Assembly (NCBI RefSeq): GCF_901411515.1
Contig: NZ_CABDUX010000002.1
Coordinates: forward strand, 1,798,001 to 1,862,000
Origin: Raoultibacter phocaeensis
GTDB lineage: Bacteria > Actinomycetota > Coriobacteriia > Coriobacteriales > Eggerthellaceae
Length of the DNA: 64,000 bases
Direction of reading: 5' to 3'
How positions within the stretch are numbered: position 1 is the stretch's first letter; each line of letters begins with the position of its first letter. Positions 35,430 through 45,525 of this stretch are shown here, in pieces. The position numbers were made by a program, and so were the translations under genes. The notes under the pieces are model-generated. The model did not search any database and was not told where the DNA came from. It was given only the letters and a program-made list of their open reading frames with translations.

Positions 35430-35945
35430 CTACCTACATCGACAGACAAGACAGACGGCGCGGGCGGAGATACCCTCTTCCCGGCCCTCGAAGCCGAGCC
35501 GTTCGGTCGTAGTGGCCTTCACGCCCACCGACTCGGTCGAAACGCCCATCGCCACACTGAGGTTCTCGCGCATCGCATCGCGGTACGGAGAAAGCTTCGG
35601 CGCTTGGGCGGCGATTACGCAATCGACGTCGAGTATCTCGAAGCCCTTCTCGCGCACGAGCGCCGCAACGGCAGCGAGCAGCTTGAGGGAATCGGCATCT
35701 TTGAATGCGGGGTCGGTGTCGGGGAAGAGCTTGCCGATATCGCCCGCACGCACCGCGCCCAAAAGCGCATCGGATACGGCATGCGCAAGCACATCGGCAT
35801 CCGAATGGCCGAGAAGACCCCGATCATGCGGTATAGACACGCCGCCCAAGATGAGCTTGCGGCCTTCGGCGAAGGCATGCACGTCGAATCCGAGGCCGAC
35901 CTTCAAACCCGCTAGAGCCCCTGCTATGCTGCGCTCGTCGATCAC
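35430..35945 (-). CDS. ispF: 2-C-methyl-D-erythritol 2,4-cyclodiphosphate synthase
   Basis: The 171-aa protein has the IspF signature GLGFDVHAF (zinc Asp and His), [33 protein letters not shown] and [10 protein letters not shown]. It forms the cyclodiphosphate intermediate of the MEP isoprenoid pathway. Its start overlaps the end of ispD by 4 bases (35942-35945), so the two are translationally coupled. Confidence 0.96.
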   Translation of the reverse strand: MIDERSIAGALAGLKVGLGFDVHAFAEGRKLILGGVSIPHDRGLLGHSDADVLAHAVSDALLGAVRAGDIGKLFPDTDPAFKDADSLKLLAAVAALVREKGFEILDVDCVIAAQAPKLSPYRDAMRENLSVAMGVSTESVGVKATTTERLGFEGREEGISARAVCLVCRCR

Positions 35946-36784
35946 CGTTCGGCATCCTTCATGGGAAGGGCACGGACGGCAGCAGCGAGCATGAGGTAGT
36001 CTTCAGGCACCGTCAGCTTGATGTTGTCGCGCTTGCCTTCGACGACGAGCACGCGCCCGCCGAGCCGCTCGATGAGCGACGAATCGTCGGTGCCCATGAA
36101 CCCGTCGGAAAGGGCGGAAGCGTGCGCTCGGCGGTAGATACCCGCTCGGAACACCTGCGGCGTCTGCGCATTCCAGAACACACGGCGATCGGGGGTACCC
36201 ACGATCACGCCGTTCTCGACCACCTTCAGGGTATCGACCGCAGGATGGGCCACCACGGCTCCGTCGCAGTCGATGTTGCCCTTGAGGACGTTGATGGTGT
36301 GGGTGATCATATCGGGCGAGATGAGCGGCCGGGCGCCATCGTGCAGCACCACGTACTCGAACTCGTCGGGGACGCACTCGAGTCCTGAGAACGCCGACTC
36401 CTGGCGGCTCGGACCCGAGGGAGCCACGACAACGGGAGTGACGAAGGGAAAGGCGTCGATCGCCCGCTTGAGGTACTCGTCGCATCGATCTTCGGGGCAC
36501 ACGATCACGATGAGGCCGATATCCCCCACAGCATCGAACGCTTCGGCCGACCAGGTGAGGATAGGCTTGCCTGCGATCTCTACGAGCTGCTTGCCGCCTT
36601 CTTTGCCGAAGCGCTCCCCCGTGCCCCCCGCCAAAATGATGGCTGCCGTCTTAGGGTTCTCGTCGACCTTGCCCTTGAGACCCCCCATGCTCTGCGTGAG
36701 CGCGTCGAGATCGAGGTCATCGAGCGCAAGCTCGGGCCTTTTGAGCACCTGCGGTGAAAACACCGGATCGATCGTTTTGCCCAT
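35942..36784 (-). CDS. ispD: 2-C-methyl-D-erythritol 4-phosphate cytidylyltransferase
   Basis: The 280-aa product has a 44-residue N-terminal extension not usual in IspD, then the nucleotidyltransferase core [51 protein letters not shown] and GTDDSSLIE. It couples MEP to CTP. AGGGG lies about 11 bases before ATG 36784. An internal Met would give a normal-length protein, so the extension is plausible but not proven. It is coupled to ispF downstream. Confidence 0.95.
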   Translation of the reverse strand: MGKTIDPVFSPQVLKRPELALDDLDLDALTQSMGGLKGKVDENPKTAAIILAGGTGERFGKEGGKQLVEIAGKPILTWSAEAFDAVGDIGLIVIVCPEDRCDEYLKRAIDAFPFVTPVVVAPSGPSRQESAFSGLECVPDEFEYVVLHDGARPLISPDMITHTINVLKGNIDCDGAVVAHPAVDTLKVVENGVIVGTPDRRVFWNAQTPQVFRAGIYRRAHASALSDGFMGTDDSSLIERLGGRVLVVEGKRDNIKLTVPEDYLMLAAAVRALPMKDAER

Positions 36785-36877
36785 ATGGTCGTATATCCCC
36801 TCTCATCAGCGATGCGCGGGAGCCGTCGCACTGCGCAACGGCTCCCGAACTATCTCATCGCTCTGTCAAAACCAGCC

Positions 36878-39442
36878 TTAGTCGGCAGCGCCGCCCGACA
36901 TCGACCCGCCGCTTCTGACACCCGCATTCGCCAAATCGAAGTTGGTCAGGAGCAATTCGGTGTCTTTAGCTATGCTATCACGTTTGCGCGGTGCAGGTAT
37001 AGAGCCGCTTCCCGCCTCGAACGTGAGTTCTCCGTCGAGGTAATCGACGTCGATGACCGAACCGCTCGTCCACTTGCCCTCGAGAATCTGCTCGGAGATG
37101 GGGTCCTCGAGCAAGCGCTGAATGGCACGGCGCAAGGGACGCGCGCCGAACGCAGCATCGGTTCCCTCTTTGGCGATGTACTTGCTTGCCGCATCCGAGA
37201 GGTTGATCGTCATGTTCTGCGAAATCAGACGTTCGCGCAGCTCGGCTACCATGAGGTTCACGATCTGGGCGATCTCGTCTTCGGTGAGCGACTTGAACAC
37301 GATGATCTCGTCGATGCGGTTCAAGAACTCGGGGCGGAAGAGCTTCTTCATCTCGCTCATGACCCTGCTCTTGATCTCCTTGTCGGACAAGCCCGCGCTC
37401 GCATCGCTCTGGAAGCCGAGGGGCGTGGACTGCGCGATCTCGCGCGCACCGACGTTAGAGGTCATGATGATGATCGTGTTGCGGAAGTCGACCGTACGGC
37501 CCTGCGCATCGGTCAAACGGCCTTCTTCGAGAATTTGAAGCAGGATGTTGAACACGTCCGGATGCGCCTTCTCGATCTCATCGAACAGCACCACCGAGTA
37601 CGGACGCTGACGAACCGCTTTGGTGAGCTGGCCGCCCTCGTCGAATCCGACGTAGCCCGGAGGCGAACCCACGAGCCTCGACACCGAGTGCTTCTCCATG
37701 TACTCGCTCATGTCGAACGACAGAAGCGCATCTTCGGAATTGAACAAAAACTCGGCAAGCGCCTTGGAAAGCTCGGTCTTGCCCACGCCCGAAGGGCCTA
37801 AAAAGATAAACGAGCCGGCGGGACGCTTCGGATCCTTCAGGCCCGAACGGCTGCGGCGGATAGCCTTGGAGAGCGCGGTCACAGCCTCTTCTTGGCCGAC
37901 CAGACGCTCGTGGAGCACGCTTTCCATGCGCAGGAGCTTCTCGGTCTCGGCCTCGGTGAGGTTGGATACCGGCACGCCCGTGGTCATCGAGATGACGTCG
38001 GCGATTTCCTCGACCGTCACCTGGTTGATCGACTTCTGGGCATCCTCTTCCCACTTCTTCTCGGCCTCGACGCGCTTCTCGCGCAGCTGCGATTCCTCGT
38101 CGCGCAGACTTGCAGCGCGCTCGAAGTCCTGCGATGCGATGGCCTCGTCTTTCTCGGCGCGCAGCCGGCGAAGCTCGTCATCGAGCTCGCGCAGTTCTTT
38201 CGGGAGCGTCATGTTGCGGATGCGCATGCGCGCGCCCGCCTCGTCGAGCACGTCGATCGCCTTGTCGGGAAGGAAGCGGTCCTGAATGTAGCGGTCAGAC
38301 AGCTGCACGGCGGCCTGCAGCGCATCGTCGGTGAAGTGCACCTGATGGTGCGCCTCGTACCGGTCGCGCAGACCCTCCATGATGCGCAGTGCCTGCTCCT
38401 CGTTGGGCTCGCCCACCGTGATGGGCTGGAAGCGGCGTTCAAGGGCCGAATCCTTCTCGAGGTGCTTGCGGTACTCGTCGATCGTGGTTGCGCCGATGAC
38501 CTGAATTTCACCGCGCGACAGCGGCGGCTTCAGGATTGCAGCGGCATCGATCGAGCCCTCGGCCGAACCTGCGCCGATGAGCGTGTGGATCTCGTCGATG
38601 AACAGGATCACGTCGCCTTCGTCCTGTACCTCTTTGATGCACTTCTTCAGACGCTCTTCGAATTCGCCACGGTACTTGCTGCCGGCGACGAGGGCCGAGA
38701 TGTCGAGCGTAACCAAGCGCTTGTCTCGCAGAATGTCGGGAACCTGGTTCGAAACGATAAGCTGCGCCAAGCCCTCGGCAACGGCGGTCTTGCCTACACC
38801 GGGCTCGCCGATGAGGAGCGGATTGTTCTTCTGGCGGCGCGACAGCACCTGCATGACGCGTTCGATCTCGCCCGCACGGCCGATGACCGGGTCGAGCTTG
38901 CCTTCGCGCGCCTTCTTGGTGAGATCGGTGCCGAACTCCTTGAGCATACTGTCCGACGACGAGGATTGCGCCTCGAACGCGCCGCGACCTGCGTACACGG
39001 GGCTCTGACCCACGAGGTCGTTCAAGGCGGAGCGCACGTTGTCGCCCGTAACGCCCAAGCGGCCGAGCACCTCAAGCGCGGTGCCGTCGCCCTCGCGGAC
39101 GATGCCAAGCAGTAAATGTTCAGTGGAAATGTAGCTCTGTCCCATCTGCATGGCCTCGCGCAGCGAGTTCTCGAGGACGCGCTTGACGCGGGGCGTAAAG
39201 CTCAAGTGCCCCGAAACATCGGTGTCCTCGTCGATTGCGACGACCTGGCGGATGGCCTGGACGACGGCGTTGTACTCGACGCCCAAACGATCGAGCGCCT
39301 GAGCGGCAAGGCCGTCCTCTTCCTGTATCAGCCCGAGCAGCAAGTGCTCGGTGCCCACATAGGGCTGGTGCAAGGCACGGGCCTCATCCTGAGCCAGGAC
39401 GAGGACCTTGCGGGCCTTGTCGGTGAATTTCTCAAAGCTCAT
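36878..39442 (-). CDS. clpC: ATP-dependent Clp protease ATP-binding subunit ClpC
   Basis: The 854-aa AAA+ unfoldase contains the N-terminal Clp repeats ([17 protein letters not shown]), first Walker A GEPGVGKT, a middle coiled coil with a UVR-like region, second Walker A GPSGVGKT and the C-terminal D2 domain with sensor motifs. It partners with ClpP and adaptor proteins in protein quality control. GAGG precedes the ATG. The promoter region contains a perfect CIRCE operator, so the repressor HrcA is expected to control it. It is a one-gene unit. Confidence 0.97.
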   Translation of the reverse strand: MSFEKFTDKARKVLVLAQDEARALHQPYVGTEHLLLGLIQEEDGLAAQALDRLGVEYNAVVQAIRQVVAIDEDTDVSGHLSFTPRVKRVLENSLREAMQMGQSYISTEHLLLGIVREGDGTALEVLGRLGVTGDNVRSALNDLVGQSPVYAGRGAFEAQSSSSDSMLKEFGTDLTKKAREGKLDPVIGRAGEIERVMQVLSRRQKNNPLLIGEPGVGKTAVAEGLAQLIVSNQVPDILRDKRLVTLDISALVAGSKYRGEFEERLKKCIKEVQDEGDVILFIDEIHTLIGAGSAEGSIDAAAILKPPLSRGEIQVIGATTIDEYRKHLEKDSALERRFQPITVGEPNEEQALRIMEGLRDRYEAHHQVHFTDDALQAAVQLSDRYIQDRFLPDKAIDVLDEAGARMRIRNMTLPKELRELDDELRRLRAEKDEAIASQDFERAASLRDEESQLREKRVEAEKKWEEDAQKSINQVTVEEIADVISMTTGVPVSNLTEAETEKLLRMESVLHERLVGQEEAVTALSKAIRRSRSGLKDPKRPAGSFIFLGPSGVGKTELSKALAEFLFNSEDALLSFDMSEYMEKHSVSRLVGSPPGYVGFDEGGQLTKAVRQRPYSVVLFDEIEKAHPDVFNILLQILEEGRLTDAQGRTVDFRNTIIIMTSNVGAREIAQSTPLGFQSDASAGLSDKEIKSRVMSEMKKLFRPEFLNRIDEIIVFKSLTEDEIAQIVNLMVAELRERLISQNMTINLSDAASKYIAKEGTDAAFGARPLRRAIQRLLEDPISEQILEGKWTSGSVIDVDYLDGELTFEAGSGSIPAPRKRDSIAKDTELLLTNFDLANAGVRSGGSMSGGAAD

Positions 39443-39481
39443 ACATGCCTCTATTCTCGCAAATTTGCTTTCCGCATAATA

Positions 39482-39508
39482 TTAGCACTCAAGTCAAGTG
39501 AGTGCTAA
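39482..39508. promoter_or_regulatory. CIRCE operator (HrcA site) upstream of clpC
   Basis: TTAGCACTC and GAGTGCTAA flank a 9-base spacer, an exact match to the CIRCE consensus. It lies 40 bases upstream of the clpC ATG and overlaps AT-rich -10-like bases, so HrcA binding would block initiation. Confidence 0.95.
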
Positions 39509-39632
39509 AACGACAACGGGCTGTAACGCTTTATCACACGATCATCAAAAACCCGTCTGCCGTACGCCGATCGGGTGCATCTCAGCACCCGTTGCGCAGG
39601 ACCTGTCTGCAACGGGCCGAAAAGCCGTGGCC

Positions 39633-41153
<1,521 letters not shown>

Positions 41154-41182
41154 GTGCTTCCTTCTCGTCGGTCCGGTAACGC

Positions 41183-41212
41183 AAACGGACCCGTGGTTCA
41201 CAGGGTCCGTTT
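41183..41212 (-). terminator. Terminator-like hairpin between greA and lysS
   Basis: AAACGGACCC and GGGTCCGTTT form a 10-bp stem with a 10-base loop. On the minus strand it ends in TTT. It follows greA by 57 bases and may reduce read-through into lysS. Confidence 0.65.
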
Positions 41213-41269
41213 CTGCGAGCCCGCTTGTCGGACCCGCGATATGGCCACCCGTGAAGCCGGGTCCGTGCT

Positions 41270-41740
41270 CTAGTGCTCTATCTTCGTGATGTTCATCACG
41301 ATCTTTTTACCCGTCGGTCCCTGCGTTTCGACGACATCGCCCTTCTTGTGGCCCAGAAGCGCCGAGCCGACAGGCGATTCGTTGGATATCTTGCCGGCTG
41401 CCGCATCGCTTTCCGCGCCGCCGACGATGGTGAACACGCGCTCGCGTCCATCCATGTCGACCGTCACGCTCGAGCCGATGTTGACCTTGCTGGAACGCTT
41501 GGGTACGGTAACCACAGTGGCTTCGGACAGAATACGGCTGATTTCGGCAATGCGCGCCTCCATCATACCCTGCTCGTTTTTCGCATCGTCGTATTCGGAG
41601 TTTTCAGAAATATCGCCGAATTCGCGGGCGACTTTGATGCGCTCGCCGATCTCGGCGCGCTTTTCGGTTTCAAGATAGTGAAGCTCGGCTTCGAGCTTCT
41701 CTTTTCCCTCTTGCGTGAGGATGAAGTCTTTGTCTGCCAT
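41270..41740 (-). CDS. greA: Transcription elongation factor GreA
   Basis: The 156-aa protein has the N-terminal coiled coil (LTQEGKEKLEAELHYLETEKR, IKVAREFGDISENSEYDDAKNEQ with the acidic tip) and the C-terminal FKBP-like domain (SSKVNIGSSVTV, ISNESPVGSALLGHKKGDVV). It rescues backtracked RNA polymerase by stimulating transcript cleavage. AGGTGAG precedes ATG 41740. Confidence 0.97.
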   Translation of the reverse strand: MADKDFILTQEGKEKLEAELHYLETEKRAEIGERIKVAREFGDISENSEYDDAKNEQGMMEARIAEISRILSEATVVTVPKRSSKVNIGSSVTVDMDGRERVFTIVGGAESDAAAGKISNESPVGSALLGHKKGDVVETQGPTGKKIVMNITKIEH

Positions 41741-41857
41741 GCAACTCACCTGTCTGTGACAAAAAACATGCACGCAGCTCGTGCGTGCGCTTGTACGGTT
41801 CTCCTTTGCTTTCGAGCCGATGTTCACCGTGTGCGCGAAAGCGGGAGCCTGCATATG

Positions 41858-41892
41858 AAAACGCGGCATGTGCATTGGTTGCACATGCCGCG
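41858..41892 (-). terminator. Terminator of tatA
   Basis: CGCGGCATGTGCA and TGCACATGCCGCG form a 13-bp stem around TTGGT, followed on the minus strand by TTTT. It lies 20 bases after the tatA stop. Confidence 0.88.
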
Positions 41893-41911
41893 AACCATGC
41901 TCACAATACGA

Positions 41912-42190
41912 CTATTCGGCCTTCTTCTTCGTAGTCGCTTTTCTGGTCGTCGTCGTGGTCTTCTTCACCGTCTTCTTAGGCTCTTCTTCCTCGACCTCTT
42001 CGACTTCTTCTTCAGCTTCTTCCTCGGGCTCTTCGATTTCCTTGTCGCCGCCGCCGATGCCTTCGCGAAGGTTCTTGACGGTTTTGCCGAGGGCACTGCC
42101 CAGCTTGGGAAGGTTTTTAGGCCCGAAAATAAGCAGAATCACCACGAGGATGATCAACAGCTCGGGAACGCCCATGCCGAGAATCTTCAT
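41912..42190 (-). CDS. tatA: Sec-independent translocase subunit TatA
   Basis: This 92-aa protein starts MGVPELLIILVVILLIFGPKNLPKLGSALGK, the standard TatA/E membrane helix with the FGPKxLP hinge, then an amphipathic helix. The C-terminal tail is unusual: a long Glu run followed by Lys/Thr-rich residues ending KKAE. GGAGG lies 6 bases before the ATG. It forms the channel for twin-arginine substrates such as the FAD reductase and YnjB-type protein in this window. No tatC is present here. Confidence 0.95.
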   Translation of the reverse strand: MKILGMGVPELLIILVVILLIFGPKNLPKLGSALGKTVKNLREGIGGGDKEIEEPEEEAEEEVEEVEEEEPKKTVKKTTTTTRKATTKKKAE

Positions 42191-42310
42191 ACAGTCCTCC
42201 ACTCGTTGATGCGGGCTCTTCGACCCGCACAATCTAACCACGTCAGAGTACCACAATGCGTATAGATAAGGGATGCATCTTAACAAAAGAATACATCCCA
42301 GGTCTGTACA

Positions 42311-42387
42311 TGGTCGGGTTGACAGGATTTGAACCTGCGGCCTCTGCGTCCCGAACGCAGCGCTCTACCAAACTGAGCCACAACCCG
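42311..42387 (-). tRNA. tRNA-Pro (anticodon CGG)
   Basis: The 77-base minus-strand gene has acceptor CGGGTTG/CAACCCG, anticodon stem CTGCG/CGCAG with loop TTCGGGA (anticodon CGG, codon CCG), a T arm with GGTTCAAATCC and an encoded ACCA end. Confidence 0.96.
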
Positions 42388-42478
42388 ATGCTTATTGCGG
42401 CGGACGTTATATTAGCACAACCATCGAAAAAGAAAAGGGCACAGACTGAACTTGTTCCGACAAGCAGGTATTTTCGCC

Positions 42479-42916
42479 TTATGAATTGCCCGCACGCTTC
42501 GCCGCTTTACGTGCGCGCTCCTTCTCGGCAAGGCGCTCAAGCGATACGATCTTGGTCATGATGACGCCGTCGGAAACGACATCGCCTTCGTCGTCGTAGG
42601 CGACGACGCTCCAGAACTGCTTAGAGCCCTCGGTACGGTCGAGCTCGGCAACGCCGGTGAGCATGCCGCTTTTCCCGCTTTTGCGATGCCGCACCGAAAC
42701 GTCGATGCCGAAGGGTCGCTCGCGCGAAAGGTCAACGCTCGCTTCGGCCCCCACGCTCGCCACCGATTCCAAAAGCGCAATGGTGGCTCCGCCGTGCACG
42801 AAACCGAAGGGTTGGAGAATATCGGGGGTAATAGGCATCACCGCCACAACCCGCGTTGCGGACTCTTCTGTGTACTCGATGCCGAGCGTCGAGCTGAACC
42901 CTGGTTTCTTCGTCAT
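42479..42916 (-). CDS. PaaI-family hotdog-fold thioesterase
   Basis: The 145-aa protein is a single hotdog domain with FGFVHGGATIALLESVASVG, the HGG active-site region of the PaaI/YbgC-like thioesterase group, and later strands GMLTGVAELDRTEGSKQFW. A basic C-terminal tail follows. It probably hydrolyses acyl- or aryl-CoA thioesters. The ribosome site before ATG 42916 is weak. It lies 23 bases downstream of the NlpC/P60 gene and may be co-transcribed. Confidence 0.9.
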   Translation of the reverse strand: MTKKPGFSSTLGIEYTEESATRVVAVMPITPDILQPFGFVHGGATIALLESVASVGAEASVDLSRERPFGIDVSVRHRKSGKSGMLTGVAELDRTEGSKQFWSVVAYDDEGDVVSDGVIMTKIVSLERLAEKERARKAAKRAGNS

Positions 42917-42939
42917 GGATGCACGTATCGGCCGCTTCG

Positions 42940-44034
42940 CTAGTAGCGGACGTACACCATACCAGACTGCACGCCGCCGATGCACACGCCTTGGCCGGGC
43001 GATGCCGCATGGATCATCTGGCCGCCCCCGATGTAGATGCCGCAGTGCCCTTCGTTGACCGCGATGTCACCCGGCTGGGGGTTGTTGGTTCGCGACCACC
43101 CGAGGAAGGTATAGGTCGAGCCGAGCCGCGAGTAGCTTCCGGTGAGGCAGTAGCTCACGAAGCCGGAGCAGTCGAACTGGCCGGGGGCGCATGCCCCTGA
43201 GACGTATTCCGCGTTACCCACGTAGCTGTAGGCACGATCGACAATAGCGTTGCCGGTGACTGCGTTGTACGGGGGCTCGACGCCGCCCGAACCACCCGCG
43301 TTCGAAGAACCGCTGCCACCGCCCGTATTCTGGTTCGACGTTTGCGCGTTCTGCTCGATGGCCGCTTGGGCCGCCGCAGCGCGCGCGACCTCCTGGGCCG
43401 CCTGTTCCTGCGCGAGCAGCTCAGCCGCTTCAGCGCTCAGAGAGTCGTAAGTCTCCTGCATAGCTGCCGCCGAAGCCGCAGCCTCTTCTTTCTTGACGCG
43501 GGCCTCTTCGGCCTTCTCGCTCGCAATAGTTTCCTGGCGGGCGTATTCGGCTTTCTCGGCCTCCACCTGAGCGCTCAGGTCTTTCGCTTCCTGCACCAGA
43601 TCGGCATCGCTTTGGTTCATCTTCTCAAGCAGATCCCAGCTGGTTGCGAATTCCTCGAAGCTGGCTGCCCCAAAGAGCAGATCGAGAAACGTCAGGCTGC
43701 CGTTGCGGTACATGCTGTTCGCACGGTCGCCAAGCCTTACCTGCAAATCATCGATGCGAGCGTTCAGGTCGTCGATGCGGCCCTGGGCTTCCTCCATATT
43801 CGCTTGAGCGGCTTCGACCTCGCTTTGCGCCTGAACGTAATCGTTGGATGCCTGATTGAGGTTATCCTGAAGCGAATTGAGCGACGCGAGCGCTGTCTGC
43901 GCTTCGGCCTGCTTATCGGCCGCCGTCGGTTCCGCTAACGCGGCCCCCGGCATCGCGAGCGTTACGGCGACTACCGCGGCCAGCACCATCCGAGTCGAGC
44001 TTTTGACGCGACCCTGCTTCTTGCAATCCCTCAT
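42940..44034 (-). CDS. Secreted NlpC/P60 peptidoglycan endopeptidase with coiled-coil domain (copy 1)
   Basis: The 364-aa protein has a signal peptide (AAVVAVTLAMPGAALAEP), a long coiled coil (about residues 30-220, with YRNGSLTFLDLLFGAASFEEF), a Gly/Asn/Ser linker and a C-terminal NlpC/P60 domain. The catalytic Cys is in GQFDCSGFVSYCLTGSY and the His in NEGHCGIYIGGG. The PcsB/RipA-like layout fits a cell-division peptidoglycan hydrolase held inactive by its coiled coil. GGGAGG precedes the ATG. The neighbouring gene upstream encodes a close paralogue. Confidence 0.95.
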   Translation of the reverse strand: MRDCKKQGRVKSSTRMVLAAVVAVTLAMPGAALAEPTAADKQAEAQTALASLNSLQDNLNQASNDYVQAQSEVEAAQANMEEAQGRIDDLNARIDDLQVRLGDRANSMYRNGSLTFLDLLFGAASFEEFATSWDLLEKMNQSDADLVQEAKDLSAQVEAEKAEYARQETIASEKAEEARVKKEEAAASAAAMQETYDSLSAEAAELLAQEQAAQEVARAAAAQAAIEQNAQTSNQNTGGGSGSSNAGGSGGVEPPYNAVTGNAIVDRAYSYVGNAEYVSGACAPGQFDCSGFVSYCLTGSYSRLGSTYTFLGWSRTNNPQPGDIAVNEGHCGIYIGGGQMIHAASPGQGVCIGGVQSGMVYVRY

Positions 44035-44194
44035 ACGACCTCCCGATCGAGCACCTTCGTTCGGAGACACACTGTTGGTAGTGTACCAAATCGGCACCGA
44101 TTCTAAACCATCGCTTACCGAAAGCCCATAGCACCATCACGTTCGGGACAAGCCTACGCCGCATGCAACACGATTTCGCAGGCTGCATCCAGAA

Positions 44195-44218
44195 GAAAAC
44201 CCGCTTTCGCGGGTTTTC
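44195..44218 (-). terminator. Terminator between the two NlpC/P60 genes
   Basis: GAAAACCCGC and GCGGGTTTTC form a 10-bp stem with a TTTC loop and a T-rich end on the minus strand. It lies 44 bases after the stop of copy 2, so the paralogues are separate transcription units. Confidence 0.85.
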
Positions 44219-44262
44219 GGGTTTCGAAGCATGATACGGTTCGCAACGCAAACGGAAGAAAC

Positions 44263-45366
44263 TTAGTAGCGGACGAACACCATACCGCTCTGCACGGGAC
44301 CGACGACAACGCCTTGTCCGGTTCCCGCCGCATGGATCATCTGGTTATTGCCGATGTAGATGCCGGTATGACCCGAGTTCACCGCCACATCGCCCGGCTG
44401 GGGATCGGAAACGCGCTGCCATCCGAGGAAGGTGTAGGTGGTTCCCAAGCGCGTGTAGCTGCCGGTCAAGCAATAGCTCACGAAGCCGGAGCAGTCGAAT
44501 TGGCCGGGAGAGCACGCGCCCCACACGTACTGGGCATTGCCGACGTAGCTGTACGCACGATCGACGACGGCGTTTCCGGTGACCGCGTTGTAGGGCGGTT
44601 CGGTGTACGTCGGCCCGCTGCTATTCGGCGTGCCGCCTCCCCCGCCGCCGTTGTTGTTCTGGGCCGCCGCTTCTCGCGCAGCCTGCTCGACGACCGCCTG
44701 CGCTGCCGCAGCTTCCGCCGCTTCCTGAGCGGCGCGCTCCTGCTCGAGCAGCTCTGCCGCTTCGGCGCTCAAGGTGTCGTAGGTCTCCTGCATGGCGGAA
44801 ACGGTGGCTTCGGCCTCTTCCTTGATGCGCTTGGATTCCTCGGTCTTCTCGGCCGCCACGGCTTCCTGGCGCGCGTATTCTTCCTTCTCCGCCTCTATCT
44901 CGGCACGCAGATCCTTGCTCTGCTGTACCATATCGGCGTCGTTCTGGTTCATCTTGTTGAGAAGATCCCAGTTCGTCGTAAAGTCCTCGAACGTGGTCGA
45001 GCCGAGCAGCAAATCGAGGAAGGTTAGATTGCCTGAGCGGTACATGCTGTTCGCACGGTCGCCGAGCTTGTCCTGCACCTCGGCGATCTGGGCATTCGTC
45101 TCTTCGATGCGGGCTTGGGCCTCTTCCATGTTCGCCTGGGCCTCTTCGAGCTCCGCAAGCGCGGTGAAGTAATCGTCCGATGCCTTGTTGAGGCTGTCCT
45201 GCATCGAATTGAGCGATGCGAGCGCCGCCTGCGCTTCGGCCTGCTTGTCTGCTGCAGTGGGTTCGGCAAAGGCTGCGGCAGGCATGCACAGCGATAGAGC
45301 CACCACCGCCGCAAGAACCGAAAGAACTGCGCCCCTGACGCGGTTTGGTGCTGTTTGCTCTCTCAT
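44263..45366 (-). CDS. Secreted NlpC/P60 peptidoglycan endopeptidase with coiled-coil domain (copy 2)
   Basis: The 367-aa protein has the same layout as its downstream neighbour: signal peptide (LSVLAAVVALSLCMPAAAFAEP), coiled coil beginning TAADKQAEAQAALASLNSMQD, linker with Asn/Gly runs, then NlpC/P60 with GQFDCSGFVSYCLTGSY and NSGHTGIYIGNN. Catalytic Cys and His are kept. AGGAGG lies 5 bases before the ATG. Conservation across the whole length shows a tandem duplication, with faster change in the coiled coil and linker. Confidence 0.95.
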   Translation of the reverse strand: MREQTAPNRVRGAVLSVLAAVVALSLCMPAAAFAEPTAADKQAEAQAALASLNSMQDSLNKASDDYFTALAELEEAQANMEEAQARIEETNAQIAEVQDKLGDRANSMYRSGNLTFLDLLLGSTTFEDFTTNWDLLNKMNQNDADMVQQSKDLRAEIEAEKEEYARQEAVAAEKTEESKRIKEEAEATVSAMQETYDTLSAEAAELLEQERAAQEAAEAAAAQAVVEQAAREAAAQNNNGGGGGGTPNSSGPTYTEPPYNAVTGNAVVDRAYSYVGNAQYVWGACSPGQFDCSGFVSYCLTGSYTRLGTTYTFLGWQRVSDPQPGDVAVNSGHTGIYIGNNQMIHAAGTGQGVVVGPVQSGMVFVRY

Positions 45367-45525
45367 GCAACCTCCTGATTGAGCGTCATCTCGTCGACGC
45401 GCTAGCCGGTTTGAACGTCGTTTTCCGTCGACACACTAGGCGGTAGCTTAGCAAAGGGGTACAGGTTCATGCCGAATATGAACCCAATGCCTACAGGAAG
45501 TTCACAGAGGATTCACGATCCTTGC

